A stretch of DNA of 64,000 nucleotides from G963704535 sp963704535 (lineage in GTDB: Bacteria > Chloroflexota > Chloroflexia > Chloroflexales > Roseiflexaceae): contig OY969916.1 in assembly GCA_963704535.1 (NCBI GenBank), positions 10,850,001 to 10,914,000 on the forward strand, written 5' to 3'. Numbering within the stretch: position 1 is the first letter of the stretch; every line of letters starts with the position of its first letter. Positions 8,468-16,356 of the stretch are shown piece after piece. Both the position numbers and the translations under genes were made by a program. The notes beneath the pieces are model-generated. The model was not told where the DNA came from and did not search any database. It saw only the letters and a list, made by a program, of their open reading frames with translations.

Positions 8468-8561
8468 ACAGGGACCTCCAAATTATCACCCAACGGCGCA
8501 CGCTGTCACCGGCACCGATGATCTCCATAGCCGCTCGTAGCGGGCGACTACCCGATACCTC

Positions 8562-9302
8562 TCACCTGCCCGCCCCCTCAAACTCCACCATCCGCACCCG
8601 CTCCGGGTCGATCTCCGCCAGCGCGGCCAGCTCGGCCTCATCCGGCGGCGGGGTGAGCGGGGTCGTGTCGTCCACCTCCACCGCGAAGCCGGTCTGCTCG
8701 TGTATGGTCTTCGGCGCCACGCCGGGGTGGATGCTCTCGACCACCAGGCGGCCATCCTGGCGGTGAAACACGCACAGCGGCGTGACCACCCGATCGACGT
8801 TGCCGGCGGCGGTGATGAAGCCCAGCCGCTCGACAAAGGTGCGCGGATCGTGGCGGGTGCGCCAGAGCAGCGTGCGGCGGGCGGTAGGCATAATGCAGGC
8901 CGAGCCGGCGCCGCCGGGCAGGCGCACCTTGGGCCGGTGCGGGTCGCCGTCGGGGCCGGGGATCAGGCTCATATTGATTCGCCCGGCGCCATCGATCTGC
9001 ACGCCGGAGAGGAACGCGGTATCGAGGCGCCCGCGCGCCGAGAGATCAAACAGGTCGGTCAGCGTCACCAGGCCGCGCGTGCCCGCCAGCAGCCGCGGGT
9101 CGACCGTCGAGCGCGGGAGCTGGCGGGGCTGCGGGTCATAGCTGCCGGTGATATTGAGGTAGATCAGGTTGGGGGCGTGGGTGCGCCGGGCCAGCAGGAT
9201 CGCCACCATCGGCAGCGGCGAGGCGACGCCGTGAAACACATTCTCGCCGTCGCGCAGCAGCCGCGCCATCGCCACCGCCATCATGATATCGGGTGGGATC
9301 AT
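8562..9302 (-). CDS. CoA-transferase beta subunit (GctB/IpdB-like)
   Basis: This 246-residue protein matches the small subunit of two-subunit family I CoA-transferases of the glutaconate CoA-transferase/IpdB type. It has NVFHGVASPLPMVAILLAR near the start, LDTAFLSGVQIDGAGRINMS in the middle, and the signature RLPGGAGSACIMPTARR. In IpdAB relatives these subunits form a ring-opening hydrolase-like enzyme in steroid breakdown rather than a true transferase, so the reaction is left open. The ATG has an AGGAGG site. The alpha subunit lies upstream across a 131-bp gap filled with repeats. Confidence 0.83.
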   Translation of the reverse strand: MIPPDIMMAVAMARLLRDGENVFHGVASPLPMVAILLARRTHAPNLIYLNITGSYDPQPRQLPRSTVDPRLLAGTRGLVTLTDLFDLSARGRLDTAFLSGVQIDGAGRINMSLIPGPDGDPHRPKVRLPGGAGSACIMPTARRTLLWRTRHDPRTFVERLGFITAAGNVDRVVTPLCVFHRQDGRLVVESIHPGVAPKTIHEQTGFAVEVDDTTPLTPPPDEAELAALAEIDPERVRMVEFEGAGR

Positions 9303-9333
9303 CCCCAGCCTCCTGGTGCATTTGCGATTTACG

Positions 9334-9433
9334 TGAAGCGTGAAACGTGAAACGTGGCGTCCGGGCGGTCACGGAGGCCCACCCTACAGGTGCTCGGTGC
9401 GTCACCTTGTCACCTTGTCGGTTTTGCAACGGA
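9334..9433. repeat. Mixed short-unit repeats between CoA-transferase genes
   Basis: The gap contains GTGAAACGTGAAACGTG (inverse of the ACGTTTC unit), a CACCTTGT duplication and GGACTACGGACCACCGACCA, a variant of the GTCAGTTGTC family. The last of these runs into the 3' end of the alpha-subunit gene and encodes its final residues. Confidence 0.6.
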
Positions 9434-10261
9434 CTACGGACCACCGACCACGGGCAACTCCGCGAACACGTGCTCGTCCAGGAAGTGCTGAAACGCCTGG
9501 TCGTCGCGCGTGGCGGCGTGGTAGGCCGCCAGGTAGTCGGCGTCGTAGTCGTAGCAGCCGGCGCAACTACAGGGCCATGCGCCCTGCGGCGCGTGGACCA
9601 CTGCGTCGACCAGGAACCCGGCGATCGTGGTCAGCTCAGGCTGCGCGGCGAACTGCGCGCCATCGACGATTCGCTCGGCGGTGAGCACCACCCGGCGCGC
9701 GGCTGTGACCATCAGCACATCCTCGAAGAGCGTGCCGGAGATCCGCGCGTTGCCCATGGCGTCGGCCTCGTGGACGTGGATGATCGCCAGGTCGGGGACG
9801 ATCGCCCGCACGGCGACGACCTCCTGGCCGCCGTACGGGTCGGCGACGGTGCGGAACCCCTGGGCCGTGCGCACATCGGACTCAAGCAGCCCGGCCACCG
9901 GCATAAAGGGCACGCCCTGGGCACTGGCCCGCAAGCCGGCGATCACACTGTAGCAGGCGTGCTCGTAAGCCCGCACCGCGCCGCCCTCGACCGCCCGGCG
10001 GTAGCGTGGCGCCATCCCAAACACATTCTCGAAGCCGATAAAGCCGGCGGTGACGGCGCTCGCGACCCCCGCGCCGCACAAGATGTCGACATCATAGGCG
10101 CCGGCGGTCTTGACCAGGTTCAGCCCGCGCTTGCGCTGCCGGATCAGCTCGTGGACGGCGGCCGAGGGGCTGCGGTGCAGCGTGTTGCCGCCCAGCGCCA
10201 GCGTCGCGCCGTCCGGCAGGTCAGCCACCGCGTCGTGCAGCGTGGTCAGCTTGCTCTGCAT
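9434..10261 (-). CDS. CoA-transferase alpha subunit (GctA/IpdA-like)
   Basis: The 275-residue alpha partner of the adjacent beta subunit begins MQSKLTTLHDAVADLPDGAT. It carries the glycine-rich ALGGNTLHRSPSAAV turn and the late NARISGTLFEDVLMVTAA and VVLTAERIV segments of this family. The start at 10261 is preferred over an upstream in-frame ATG because of the GGAGG site just before it and because family homology begins here. The final residues ELPVVGGP and the stop are encoded by a repeat unit. With the beta subunit and the acyl-CoA synthetase it forms a three-gene minus-strand group for activating or transferring CoA on an organic acid. Confidence 0.82.
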   Translation of the reverse strand: MQSKLTTLHDAVADLPDGATLALGGNTLHRSPSAAVHELIRQRKRGLNLVKTAGAYDVDILCGAGVASAVTAGFIGFENVFGMAPRYRRAVEGGAVRAYEHACYSVIAGLRASAQGVPFMPVAGLLESDVRTAQGFRTVADPYGGQEVVAVRAIVPDLAIIHVHEADAMGNARISGTLFEDVLMVTAARRVVLTAERIVDGAQFAAQPELTTIAGFLVDAVVHAPQGAWPCSCAGCYDYDADYLAAYHAATRDDQAFQHFLDEHVFAELPVVGGP

Positions 10262-10269
10262 AGGGCCTC

Positions 10270-10312
10270 CTGGGAGATTGGAGATAAGAGATTGGAGATT
10301 GGCATCATCTCC
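10270..10312. repeat. GGAGATTGGAGAT repeat cluster
   Basis: GGAGATT units with a partial complementary arm (CATCTCC) lie just upstream of the CoA-transferase alpha start. They belong to the same family as 377-432. Apart from this cluster and the hairpin at 10398-10431, I see nothing between 10262 and 10527. Confidence 0.5.
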
Positions 10313-10397
10313 AGCCTCATCATGACAGAAATTACGTGGTGGCGTCCACAGCGCCGCTTTTGCCTGCGGCAGCAAGGTACTTCACCTTTTTATTTAC

Positions 10398-10431
10398 CGA
10401 CGATTTTCGCCCAGCCGGGCGAAAATCGTCG
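10398..10431 (-). terminator. 15-bp perfect hairpin downstream of the adenylate-forming gene
   Basis: CGACGATTTTCGCCC and its exact complement are separated by four bases. The hairpin lies about 100 bases after the stop of the adenylate-forming enzyme gene on the minus strand. No clean T-run follows on either side, so terminator function is inferred from stem strength and position only. Confidence 0.45.
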
Positions 10432-10527
10432 ATAATAAGGAAGAAAAAGTACCACATAAATCCTGATAGTGAAAAGCGACAGGGACGGCTGGATTATAGC
10501 ACGGGGGCGCGGACATGACAACGGCAC

Positions 10528-11841
10528 TTATACGCGTTGTACCCGCCGCCGCTTGGCCCCCGGCGCGACCGGCACTAGCCCCCGCTCGACTTGCACCAGC
10601 GCCGAACGGCAGCCGTACTGCGCCACCGTCGCGGCCACGCTGGCCCGCACCGTCGCGGCGACCGCGTCAAACGCCGCGTCGTCCGGCACGGCCAGGTGAA
10701 TGCGTAGATGCCCGGTGCGCTCCTGGACCGCCTGGTAGTCGAGAATCTGTGGGCTGGCCAGCAGCACCATCCTGCGGATCGTATCTGGGAAAAACGGCCT
10801 GGTGCCGCCGTCGCATGACTCAAACGCGCACACATCGTCGCAGCGCCCCTCGATCGCCCGAATCACGCGGAAGGACGAGCCGCAGCCGCACGGGCGCGGA
10901 TCGAGCCGCAGCAGATCGTTGAGCCGGTAGCGGATGATCGGCTGGGTCGTGCGCCACAGATCGGTCACAACCGGCGTGACCCGCTCGCCGTCGCTCCCCG
11001 GCAGCGGCTCAAGCTGGAGCGCCACCACGTCCTCCTGGATGTGCAGCGAGCCGGCCGCGCAGCTCACCGCCAGCAGCCCCTCGGTACACTGGTAGATCTG
11101 GTGGACCGGCGCGCCGAACAACTCGGCGAGCCGCTCGCGGTCGTGTAGCTCCAGCACCTCGGCCACCGAGATCAGCCGTTGCGGGGCGATCCGCAGGCGG
11201 CCCTGCGCCCGCTCGTCGGCCAGCAAGCCCAGCAGCGACGGCGGGCCGATCACGACATCTGGCTGGTAGCGGTTAAGTGCGGCCACCGCCTCGGTCGGCG
11301 GCAGCATCAGGTCGAAGTAACGAAACTGGAGCAGCAACCCGCCGACACGCTCATAAAGATTGCTGTTCGAGCGCAGGAAGAATGCGATCCGCAGACGGCG
11401 CCGGAACTGGTGGATCGTTCGCGCCAGGACCGTGCCGGCCCACGCGGCTTGCTCCTGCCGGCTGGCCACGAACAAGCCGCGGTGGCCCGACGTGCCCGAC
11501 GACAGCCCGACCGTCAGGCCGTCGAGCGCCGGCTGGAAGTCGCGGCTGCGCTCGGCCCGCAGCGCCAGCTCCAGCGCTGCCTCGCGTCGGATGCCGCGCG
11601 TGTTGAACGTATCGAAGTTGTCCATCATGAGCTGCTTGTCGACCGTCGGCAGCGCCCGCCAGTCGCGCGGGTCGTGGCCCTGCCAGTGCGCGCGGTAGAA
11701 CGGCGCGTGGCGTAGCGCGTACGCGACGATCTTCCGGGCGCGGCGCTCCTGGTAGCGCTCCAGCGCCGCGCCGCGCAGGGTGGCCCATCGCCAACGCGCG
11801 CGAATGAAATGGCCGATGATTGCTGGCAGCTGATCCATCAT
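10528..11841 (-). CDS. Adenylate-forming enzyme (PaaK/CapK/F390-synthetase-like)
   Basis: This protein of about 437 residues belongs to the phenylacetate-CoA ligase-like branch of the ANL superfamily. It has RRARKIVAYALRHAPFYRAHW at the start, the P-loop LSSGTSGHRGLF, QIYQCTEGLLAVSC in place of the adenine motif, and YRLNDLLRLDP before a cysteine-rich CGCGSSFR. The protein ends in KRRRVQRV. I recall a clade of F390-synthetase-related proteins that co-occurs with an MBL-fold hydrolase and an SDR epimerase, exactly the next two genes here. The substrate is unknown. The start is one of two adjacent ATGs (11841 or 11838) with a weak ribosome site; sequence further upstream is repeat. Confidence 0.78.
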   Translation of the reverse strand: MMDQLPAIIGHFIRARWRWATLRGAALERYQERRARKIVAYALRHAPFYRAHWQGHDPRDWRALPTVDKQLMMDNFDTFNTRGIRREAALELALRAERSRDFQPALDGLTVGLSSGTSGHRGLFVASRQEQAAWAGTVLARTIHQFRRRLRIAFFLRSNSNLYERVGGLLLQFRYFDLMLPPTEAVAALNRYQPDVVIGPPSLLGLLADERAQGRLRIAPQRLISVAEVLELHDRERLAELFGAPVHQIYQCTEGLLAVSCAAGSLHIQEDVVALQLEPLPGSDGERVTPVVTDLWRTTQPIIRYRLNDLLRLDPRPCGCGSSFRVIRAIEGRCDDVCAFESCDGGTRPFFPDTIRRMVLLASPQILDYQAVQERTGHLRIHLAVPDDAAFDAVAATVRASVAATVAQYGCRSALVQVERGLVPVAPGAKRRRVQRV

Positions 11842-11854
11842 ATCGCGCTCTTTC

Positions 11855-11911
11855 TGAGAGGCTGTCTGAAAGGGGGAGTTTGAAGGGCCGCCCCTCAAGA
11901 ACCCCTTTTCA
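11855..11911. repeat. TTGAGGGG-family hairpin, short copy
   Basis: A shortened relative of the element at 1785-1888 has outer GAGGCTGTCTGAAAGGGG and an inner GAAGGGCCGCCCCTCAAG. It fills the gap between the adenylate-forming gene and the MBL gene and touches the stop codon of the latter. Confidence 0.65.
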
Positions 11912-12760
11912 CTTAACCAATTGCCCAAACGCTTCGGGACAGTGCGTCGGCACGATCACGACATCGGGATTGGCCTGGGCGAAGGCGTGCAGGCGCCCGA
12001 TCGTCTCGCGAACCGCCGCCGGATCGTCGACGAATAGGTCGGTGATGCGGTGCGGCGGGCGGCGCTCGCGGATCGCCCGCCGCAGCCAGCTCCCGTCGGC
12101 GGCAAGCAGGATGCGGCCGCGCTCGGTGTGGGCCAGCATGCCGAGCTGCCCGCGCGCATGACCCGGCAGGGCCACCAGCAGCAACGACCCGTCGCCGAAC
12201 AGATCATGGGTCGGGCCGAGCGCGCCCAGCGGCGGCCCTCCGCAGTCGATCAGCGTCGCCCGCGCGCCGAAGTCCCCCGGCATGAGCGCCGGGATGAACC
12301 CGCGGCGCAGCGCCCCCAGCCCCTGGCGCCGCGCGATGTCGGCGTACGCGGCCTGGGAGGCGATCAGCCGCGCGCCGGGAAAATCGCGCAGGCCGGCGAT
12401 ATGGTCGGCGTGGAAGTGCGAGATCACGACGTGGCGAATGTCGCGGGGCGCCAGCCCCCGGCGCTCGAGCTGCGCGGCCACGGCCAGCGTGGGCCGCAGC
12501 CGTAGCGGCGTGACGTGGCGGTACAGCCGGAACGGCAGCCTGCGCGTCGCGTCGAGCAGGCGCGGCGCGTAGCCGGTATCCCACAGCAGCCAGCCGTGCA
12601 GCGGGTGACTGATCAGCGCGACCAGGGCATGACAATCTACCTTTCGGCGCCGCCCACCCTGGATCAGATGATGCTCGGAGACCAGGCAGTAGCCGGTGTC
12701 CAGGATGTGACATTCGACGCGGAATTGAGAATTGAAAATTGAAAATTGAGAATCGCTCAC
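11909..12760 (-). CDS. MBL-fold metallo-hydrolase (lactonase-like)
   Basis: This 283-residue metallo-beta-lactamase-fold protein has the binuclear metal motif VVISHFHADHIAGL (HXHXDH), the later histidine in ALPGHARGQLGML, LLAADGSW with the bridging aspartate, and a final IVPTHCPEAF. The layout resembles N-acyl-homoserine lactonases and related esterases; the true substrate is unknown. It sits between an adenylate-forming enzyme and an SDR epimerase, probably in one operon. The first about 14 residues, SDSQFSIFNSQF after a GTG start, are translated from a 94-bp duplicated repeat, so the native start was probably altered. Recognisable homology begins at about VECHILDTGYC. Confidence 0.8.
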   Translation of the reverse strand: MSDSQFSIFNSQFRVECHILDTGYCLVSEHHLIQGGRRRKVDCHALVALISHPLHGWLLWDTGYAPRLLDATRRLPFRLYRHVTPLRLRPTLAVAAQLERRGLAPRDIRHVVISHFHADHIAGLRDFPGARLIASQAAYADIARRQGLGALRRGFIPALMPGDFGARATLIDCGGPPLGALGPTHDLFGDGSLLLVALPGHARGQLGMLAHTERGRILLAADGSWLRRAIRERRPPHRITDLFVDDPAAVRETIGRLHAFAQANPDVVIVPTHCPEAFGQLVK

Positions 12761-12928
12761 CTCAACGCCCTTTTCTCAATTCTACATTCTCAATTTTCAA
12801 TTCCCGCAGGGTGCGGATATGGCACTGGAGTGCAAATTGAGAATTGAAAATTGAAAATTGAGAATCGCTCACCTCAACGCCCTTTTCTCAATTCTACATT
12901 CTCAATTTTCAATTCCCGCAGGGTGCGG
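12723..12928. repeat. 94-bp direct duplication of an AATTGAGAATTG hairpin
   Basis: Bases 12723-12816 and 12835-12928 are identical over 94 positions. The unit itself is a hairpin of AATTGAGAATTGAAAATTG against CAATTTTCAATTC. The second copy holds the true 3' end of the epimerase gene; the first gives the N-terminus of the MBL gene. Both arms are far richer in AT than the surrounding DNA. Confidence 0.9.
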
Positions 12929-13872
12929 GTGATGCCCTCGGCCACCGAGACCTGCGGCATGTAGCCCAGGTCGCGCCGCGTCGCGCTGATATCGTAGGTC
13001 TGGGTGCGGCCCAGGATCGCCGCCGTGTAGCGCGTCAGGAGCGGCTCGCCGCCGGCCACGGTCGCGCGCAGCTCCATGAGGCGGGCCGCCACCAGCGCCG
13101 CCCTCAACGACACGGGGCGCAGCTCGGCCGGGAGCCCGAGGCGGCCCAGCACCTCCTTGATCACATCCCACAGCCGCACATGTTCGCCGTTCGTAATGGT
13201 GTACGTGTTGCCGATCGCCGCCGGTGCGTCGAGCGCCAGCACCAGCGCCTGGACCACATTCTCCACGTAGGTCAGGTCGACGCGGTTGTCGCCGCTGCCG
13301 ATCTGTGGCAGCCGCCGCTGGCGCGCGGCGGCGATCAGCCGCGGCAGCAGCGCCTGGTCGCCAGGGCCAAAGATCGCTTTCGGGCGCAGGATCACGGTGT
13401 TCAGCTCGCCCGCCGCCCCGTTGACCCGGTCCTCGCCCAACTTCTTGGTCAGCGAATAGACCGACGCGAAGCGCCGTGGGTAGGGTGCCGCCTCGGTCAG
13501 GTGCTCGTGGTCACGCCCGTCGAAGACGACGCTGGGCGAGGAGACGTAGATCAGGCGCCGCACGCCATAGGCGCGGCAGCCGGCCACAACCGCCTCGGTA
13601 CCGCCGACGTTGATCGCGTGGAAGTCGGCGCGCCGGCCCCACGCCGCCGACAGCGCGCCGACGTGATAGACGACATCCACGCCTGAGCAGGCCGCGATCA
13701 CGGCGGCCCGGTCGCGCAGATCGGCGGCAACCATCGCCGCGCCGGATTCAATCAGATCGCCGGCCTGGGAGAAGTTGCGCCCCAACACGCGAACGCGGTG
13801 CCCCTGGTCGAGCAGCGCGCGTGCCAGATGCCGGCCGAGAAAGCCGGTGCCGCCGGTGACGAGGATGTTCAT
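12874..13872 (-). CDS. NAD-dependent epimerase/dehydratase (extended SDR)
   Basis: This 332-residue extended short-chain dehydrogenase starts MNILVTGGTGFLGRHLARAL, the Rossmann GXXGXXG turn. It continues with VDVVYHVGALSAAWG, the catalytic YSLTKKLGE (YXXXK) and RPKAIFGPGD. The late RDLGYMPQVSVAEGITRTLREL is the usual C-terminal helix of 3-beta-HSD/epimerase-like members. It probably reduces or epimerises a small carbonyl compound with NAD(P). The start at 13872 is chosen because the Rossmann strand begins there; upstream codons have no match. The last residues KIENVELRKGR are repeat-encoded. It heads the minus-strand trio with the MBL and adenylate-forming genes. Confidence 0.85.
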   Translation of the reverse strand: MNILVTGGTGFLGRHLARALLDQGHRVRVLGRNFSQAGDLIESGAAMVAADLRDRAAVIAACSGVDVVYHVGALSAAWGRRADFHAINVGGTEAVVAGCRAYGVRRLIYVSSPSVVFDGRDHEHLTEAAPYPRRFASVYSLTKKLGEDRVNGAAGELNTVILRPKAIFGPGDQALLPRLIAAARQRRLPQIGSGDNRVDLTYVENVVQALVLALDAPAAIGNTYTITNGEHVRLWDVIKEVLGRLGLPAELRPVSLRAALVAARLMELRATVAGGEPLLTRYTAAILGRTQTYDISATRRDLGYMPQVSVAEGITRTLRELKIENVELRKGR

Positions 13873-13885
13873 TATGATTGAAGTA

Positions 13886-14023
13886 CTACCTGCCGACCGC
13901 CCCCTGAGTCTCGACACTGATCTGGTGCCCCATCAATTCGGCGGCGCGCTTCAGCGCTTCCGCCGCCATCATGGTGTGCGCAACGCCAGTGGGACACGCG
14001 CTGACCGCCACAATGCGTTTCAG
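13886..14023 (-). pseudogene. Truncated PTS fructose-type EIIB domain
   Basis: The sequence KRIVAVSACPTGVAHTMMAAEALKRAAELMGHQISVETQ is an unmistakable start of the fructose-family phosphotransferase IIB domain, with phospho-acceptor cysteine in ACPTGVAH. A normal IIB domain is about 100 residues; this one stops after about 45, where the epimerase gene region begins. A GAGGAGG site precedes a CTG codon, so it could still be translated. No other PTS gene is nearby. I read it as the remnant of a fruA-like gene cut by rearrangement. Confidence 0.72.
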
Positions 14024-14079
14024 GTGCGTCCTCCTCAGGCTACGGTTCGGTTCGGTTGTCGCTGCATTGTAGCACTTGT

Positions 14080-14141
14080 AGTACAACATCGGTTCAACCA
14101 ATTTAACGGGTTTTGAACGAATGTCGTAGAAATGTTGTACT
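14080..14141. promoter_or_regulatory. Nested inverted repeats, candidate operator
   Basis: AGTACAACAT (14080-14089) is exactly mirrored by ATGTTGTACT (14132-14141). Inside it, GGTTCAA (14091-14097) is mirrored by TTGAAC (14113-14118). The pair lies between the divergent EIIB remnant and the mazEF-type promoter, so it may be an operator for either, perhaps a relic of sugar-operon control. Confidence 0.5.
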
Positions 14142-14161
14142 GTATCGTGTAATCCCGTTGT

Positions 14162-14190
14162 TTGACGAAGGCGCGATTAGTAGTTATACT
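14162..14190 (+). promoter_or_regulatory. Sigma-70 type promoter of the toxin-antitoxin pair
   Basis: TTGACG (14162-14167) and TATACT (14185-14190) are separated by exactly 17 bases, close to the consensus. The AAAGGAGG ribosome-binding site and ATG of the antitoxin follow within 30 bases. Confidence 0.75.
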
Positions 14191-14216
14191 TCCGGTCGGA
14201 AAGGAGGTATACGACA

Positions 14217-14486
14217 ATGGCTGATTCGAAGGCGAGCAGTGTCAAGACTGCGGTCTCCATTCAAGCGACGCTCTTTGAGCAGGCCGAGGCAGCAGCGCGC
14301 GAGATGAATATTTCGCGGAGCCGTCTCTACAACCTGGCGCTGGAGGAATTTCTGCGGCATCGTGAGAATCAAGAACTGCTGCGACGTCTGAATGAGGCGT
14401 ATGCCGACGACCTGGATGAGGAAGAGCGTGCCTTTCTACGAGCTGGCGCGCGCCACGTAATGAATCAGGCGAACGAAGAATGGTGA
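14217..14486 (+). CDS. Ribbon-helix-helix antitoxin (MazE/CopG type)
   Basis: This 89-residue protein begins with a ribbon-helix-helix DNA-binding fold: VKTAVSIQATLFEQAEAAAREMNISRSRLYNLALEEFL. A charged acidic tail (NEAYADDLDEEERAFLR) would wrap and block the toxin. Such antitoxins dimerise, bind their own promoter and neutralise a MazF-type RNase. The stop overlaps the toxin start by seven bases, a typical coupled arrangement. It has an excellent ribosome-binding site (AAAGGAGG), stronger than that of the toxin, and a consensus promoter upstream. Base composition is less GC-rich than neighbouring genes, fitting horizontal spread. Confidence 0.88.
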   Translation: MADSKASSVKTAVSIQATLFEQAEAAAREMNISRSRLYNLALEEFLRHRENQELLRRLNEAYADDLDEEERAFLRAGARHVMNQANEEW

Positions 14487-14836
14487 TCCATCAGGGTGAC
14501 ATCTTTTGGGTCGATCTTGAGCCACAAGCCGGTTCAGCCCCTGCTTATCCTCGTCCCTGCGTTGTGATCCAGAATAATCTTTTTAACGCCGGGCGCATCC
14601 AAACTGTTATTATTTGCGGGCTTACCACAAACCTGCGGCGAGCGGCCGCGCCAGGCAATGTTCTGCTGAACCCAGGCGAGGGCAGCCTTCGCAAACAAAG
14701 TGTCGTTAATGTGTTGCAGATCATCACCGTTGATAAAACACAGTTGATAGAGTACATTGGCACCCTTTCCGCACGGCGGGTGCGCGACATCCTAAATGGG
14801 CTCGACCTTGTGCTGGAGCCACGCGAGCCGGCATAA
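14480..14836 (+). CDS. mazF: MazF/PemK family endoribonuclease toxin
   Basis: This 118-residue MazF-fold toxin cleaves mRNA at short sequences when not bound by its antitoxin. Family landmarks are the start IHQGDIFWVDLEPQAGSAPA, then RPCVVIQNNLFN, the TVIICGLTTNLRRAAAPGN strand pair and the conserved SLRKQSVVNVLQIITVDK, which holds the serine/lysine region near the active site. Length is typical. It overlaps the antitoxin gene by seven bases and has no promoter of its own. No frame damage is visible, so the module should be functional. Confidence 0.92.
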   Translation: MVIHQGDIFWVDLEPQAGSAPAYPRPCVVIQNNLFNAGRIQTVIICGLTTNLRRAAAPGNVLLNPGEGSLRKQSVVNVLQIITVDKTQLIEYIGTLSARRVRDILNGLDLVLEPREPA

Positions 14837-14856
14837 CTCCACCATGTGATCGCCCC

Positions 14857-14994
14857 ATGCGCATCCGTCACCTCACCTCGCTGCCCAACCACTGCGGCCT
14901 GCTGGTGCGTGCCCTCGGCGAAGCCCCCAGCCAGGTGCGGTGGATGCTGCTGGATCTGTGGAAAACCCTGACTGCGCACCCTCGTGTCACTTAG
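14857..14994 (+). CDS. Small unknown reading frame (45 residues)
   Basis: A short frame starts MRIRHLTSLPNHC and ends LTAHPRVT. It has no ribosome-binding site worth the name and no recognised family. It may be the remnant of a larger gene. The rest of 14837-15248 shows no gene that I can support, and its base composition turns AT-richer after 15000. Confidence 0.2.
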   Translation: MRIRHLTSLPNHCGLLVRALGEAPSQVRWMLLDLWKTLTAHPRVT

Positions 14995-15248
14995 GCGCTT
15001 TCGTTTTGATCAGGGATAGTCCCCAAAAGGCACTCACAAGACATCCGCCCCACAATGGCACCATTAATAGACTCTATCCCGATTTAATTCGCATCAATTG
15101 AGGCTGAAGTGAAACCGAGTAATGGCGAACTATCGCCAAATGACGGATTACCCTGCCTCCTCCTGGCTGGAGGTAAAAGAATTTATCGCTATCGGATAAA
15201 CGTCGCTTCTCATTCGGGTGACACCTGTTTCTTTGCATCGTGCTGAGG

Positions 15249-15632
15249 CTATTTCACCCGCTGCTGCCGGATCTGAATCGAGATAGAGTCTAATAGAGTG
15301 AAGAGCATTTCGAGGACGAAGAGCTGCTGATAGCTATCCTCCCACGTCGTTTGAAGATTTGGCACCGGCCATTGATCGAACACGAACAGGGTGAGTAACT
15401 CAACTAATCCGAACGAGATGATGAGTATGGGCACGATATCCGGTGGTGGTCGGGTTGCGGATCGCCGCCATAAAATGAGGCCAGCCACGAGGAGTGGAAG
15501 TGTGCCCATCAACATGGGGCGAATGAGAAAATCCATCAGGCTGAGGTACCACGGGACGCGCCAGACCAGCACCCCAGTACAGAGAGCGCCCAAAAGCAGC
15601 AGGATAAAGCTCATAGTACGATCACGGCGCAT
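15249..15632 (-). CDS. Hypothetical small membrane protein
   Basis: This unrecognised 127-residue protein has three to four hydrophobic segments: FILLLLGALCTGVLVW, FLIRPMLMGTLPLLVAGLIL, DIVPILIISFGLVELLTLFVF and a final amphipathic LFVLEMLFTLLDSISI. A short basic end (QIRQQRVK) is probably cytoplasmic. A second possible start, MSF, lies six codons in. It stands alone between unrelated genes in an AT-richer stretch. No function is assigned. Confidence 0.5.
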   Translation of the reverse strand: MRRDRTMSFILLLLGALCTGVLVWRVPWYLSLMDFLIRPMLMGTLPLLVAGLILWRRSATRPPPDIVPILIISFGLVELLTLFVFDQWPVPNLQTTWEDSYQQLFVLEMLFTLLDSISIQIRQQRVK

Positions 15633-15757
15633 CGCTGATTCCCATCACATTGGTATGCACTTCGATGAACTCTGGCACCCGCCGCCACGCATCCGCCGAC
15701 GCCTCGGCGTACTGCTCCTGGCGCCTTTCCTCCTTCTGGAACTAACGCGAGTTCCGA

Positions 15758-16129
15758 CTACTCGAACTCCACCGCCACCAGCGGGCTTGACGCGACCCAC
15801 GCCTCCAGATCGTAGCTCTGCGAGCGGAACCAGCCGTTGCTCCCCATGATCGCGCCCATGATCCGGCGGCGCTCGGTCGGCTCGGTGATTGGGGTGGCGC
15901 GCGCCGGCAGATCGGCGTGTGCGCCTTCTTTCACATGAAACACGAGCTGCGGCTGCGCCAGCAGGTTGGCGTACCAATCGTGCGGGCCGGGCGTGCCGGT
16001 GATGTACACCTGTCCATCCACCATAAAGTACCAGATCTCGATGCGGCGCGGCTGCCCGCTCACGCGGCCGGTGGTCGTGATATTGCAGGTCTGCCCGCCG
16101 GCCAGCGCACGTTTGATCGTTTCGTCCAT
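15758..16129 (-). CDS. Deazaflavin (F420)-dependent nitroreductase-like protein (DUF385 fold)
   Basis: This split-barrel flavin/deazaflavin-binding protein is about 123 residues long. CNITTTGRVSGQPRRIEIWYFMVDG is the typical opening of the Ddn/DUF385-like family, where the TGRXSGXPR loop binds the cofactor phosphate. YITGTPGPHDWYANLLAQP and PRATP-like segments follow. It is likely a cytosolic oxidoreductase using F420H2 or flavin; the substrate is unknown. The start at 16129 is preferred because GGAAGG lies just upstream and homology begins at TIKRALAGG. It is monocistronic. Confidence 0.75.
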   Translation of the reverse strand: MDETIKRALAGGQTCNITTTGRVSGQPRRIEIWYFMVDGQVYITGTPGPHDWYANLLAQPQLVFHVKEGAHADLPARATPITEPTERRRIMGAIMGSNGWFRSQSYDLEAWVASSPLVAVEFE

Positions 16130-16356
16130 AACACCTTCCAGAGAGTATGACAAAGATGCGAAGTTGGCGTATTATAGCAGCATTATAGCCCTCAGCTTGT
16201 CTCGGTAGTCTTGCACACAGAGTTTCGAGGTAAGTCTTAGGGCTTTCGACTGCAAAAAGATAAACTGTCCACGTTGTATTCTTGAGATACTCTTATACTG
16301 ATATAGTAGAATACTCCCATCCCGCTCCCTGTCAGTACGTAAACATCTGTGAACCT

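Noticed and set aside
12723..12928. Possible CRISPR or phage attachment repeats
   Set aside because: There are only two 94-bp copies, they overlap gene ends, and no integrase or phage gene is nearby.
13434..13917. Start of the epimerase at 13917
   Set aside because: The residues before MNILVTGG have no homology and run through the promoter-side DNA. The Rossmann fold begins at 13872.
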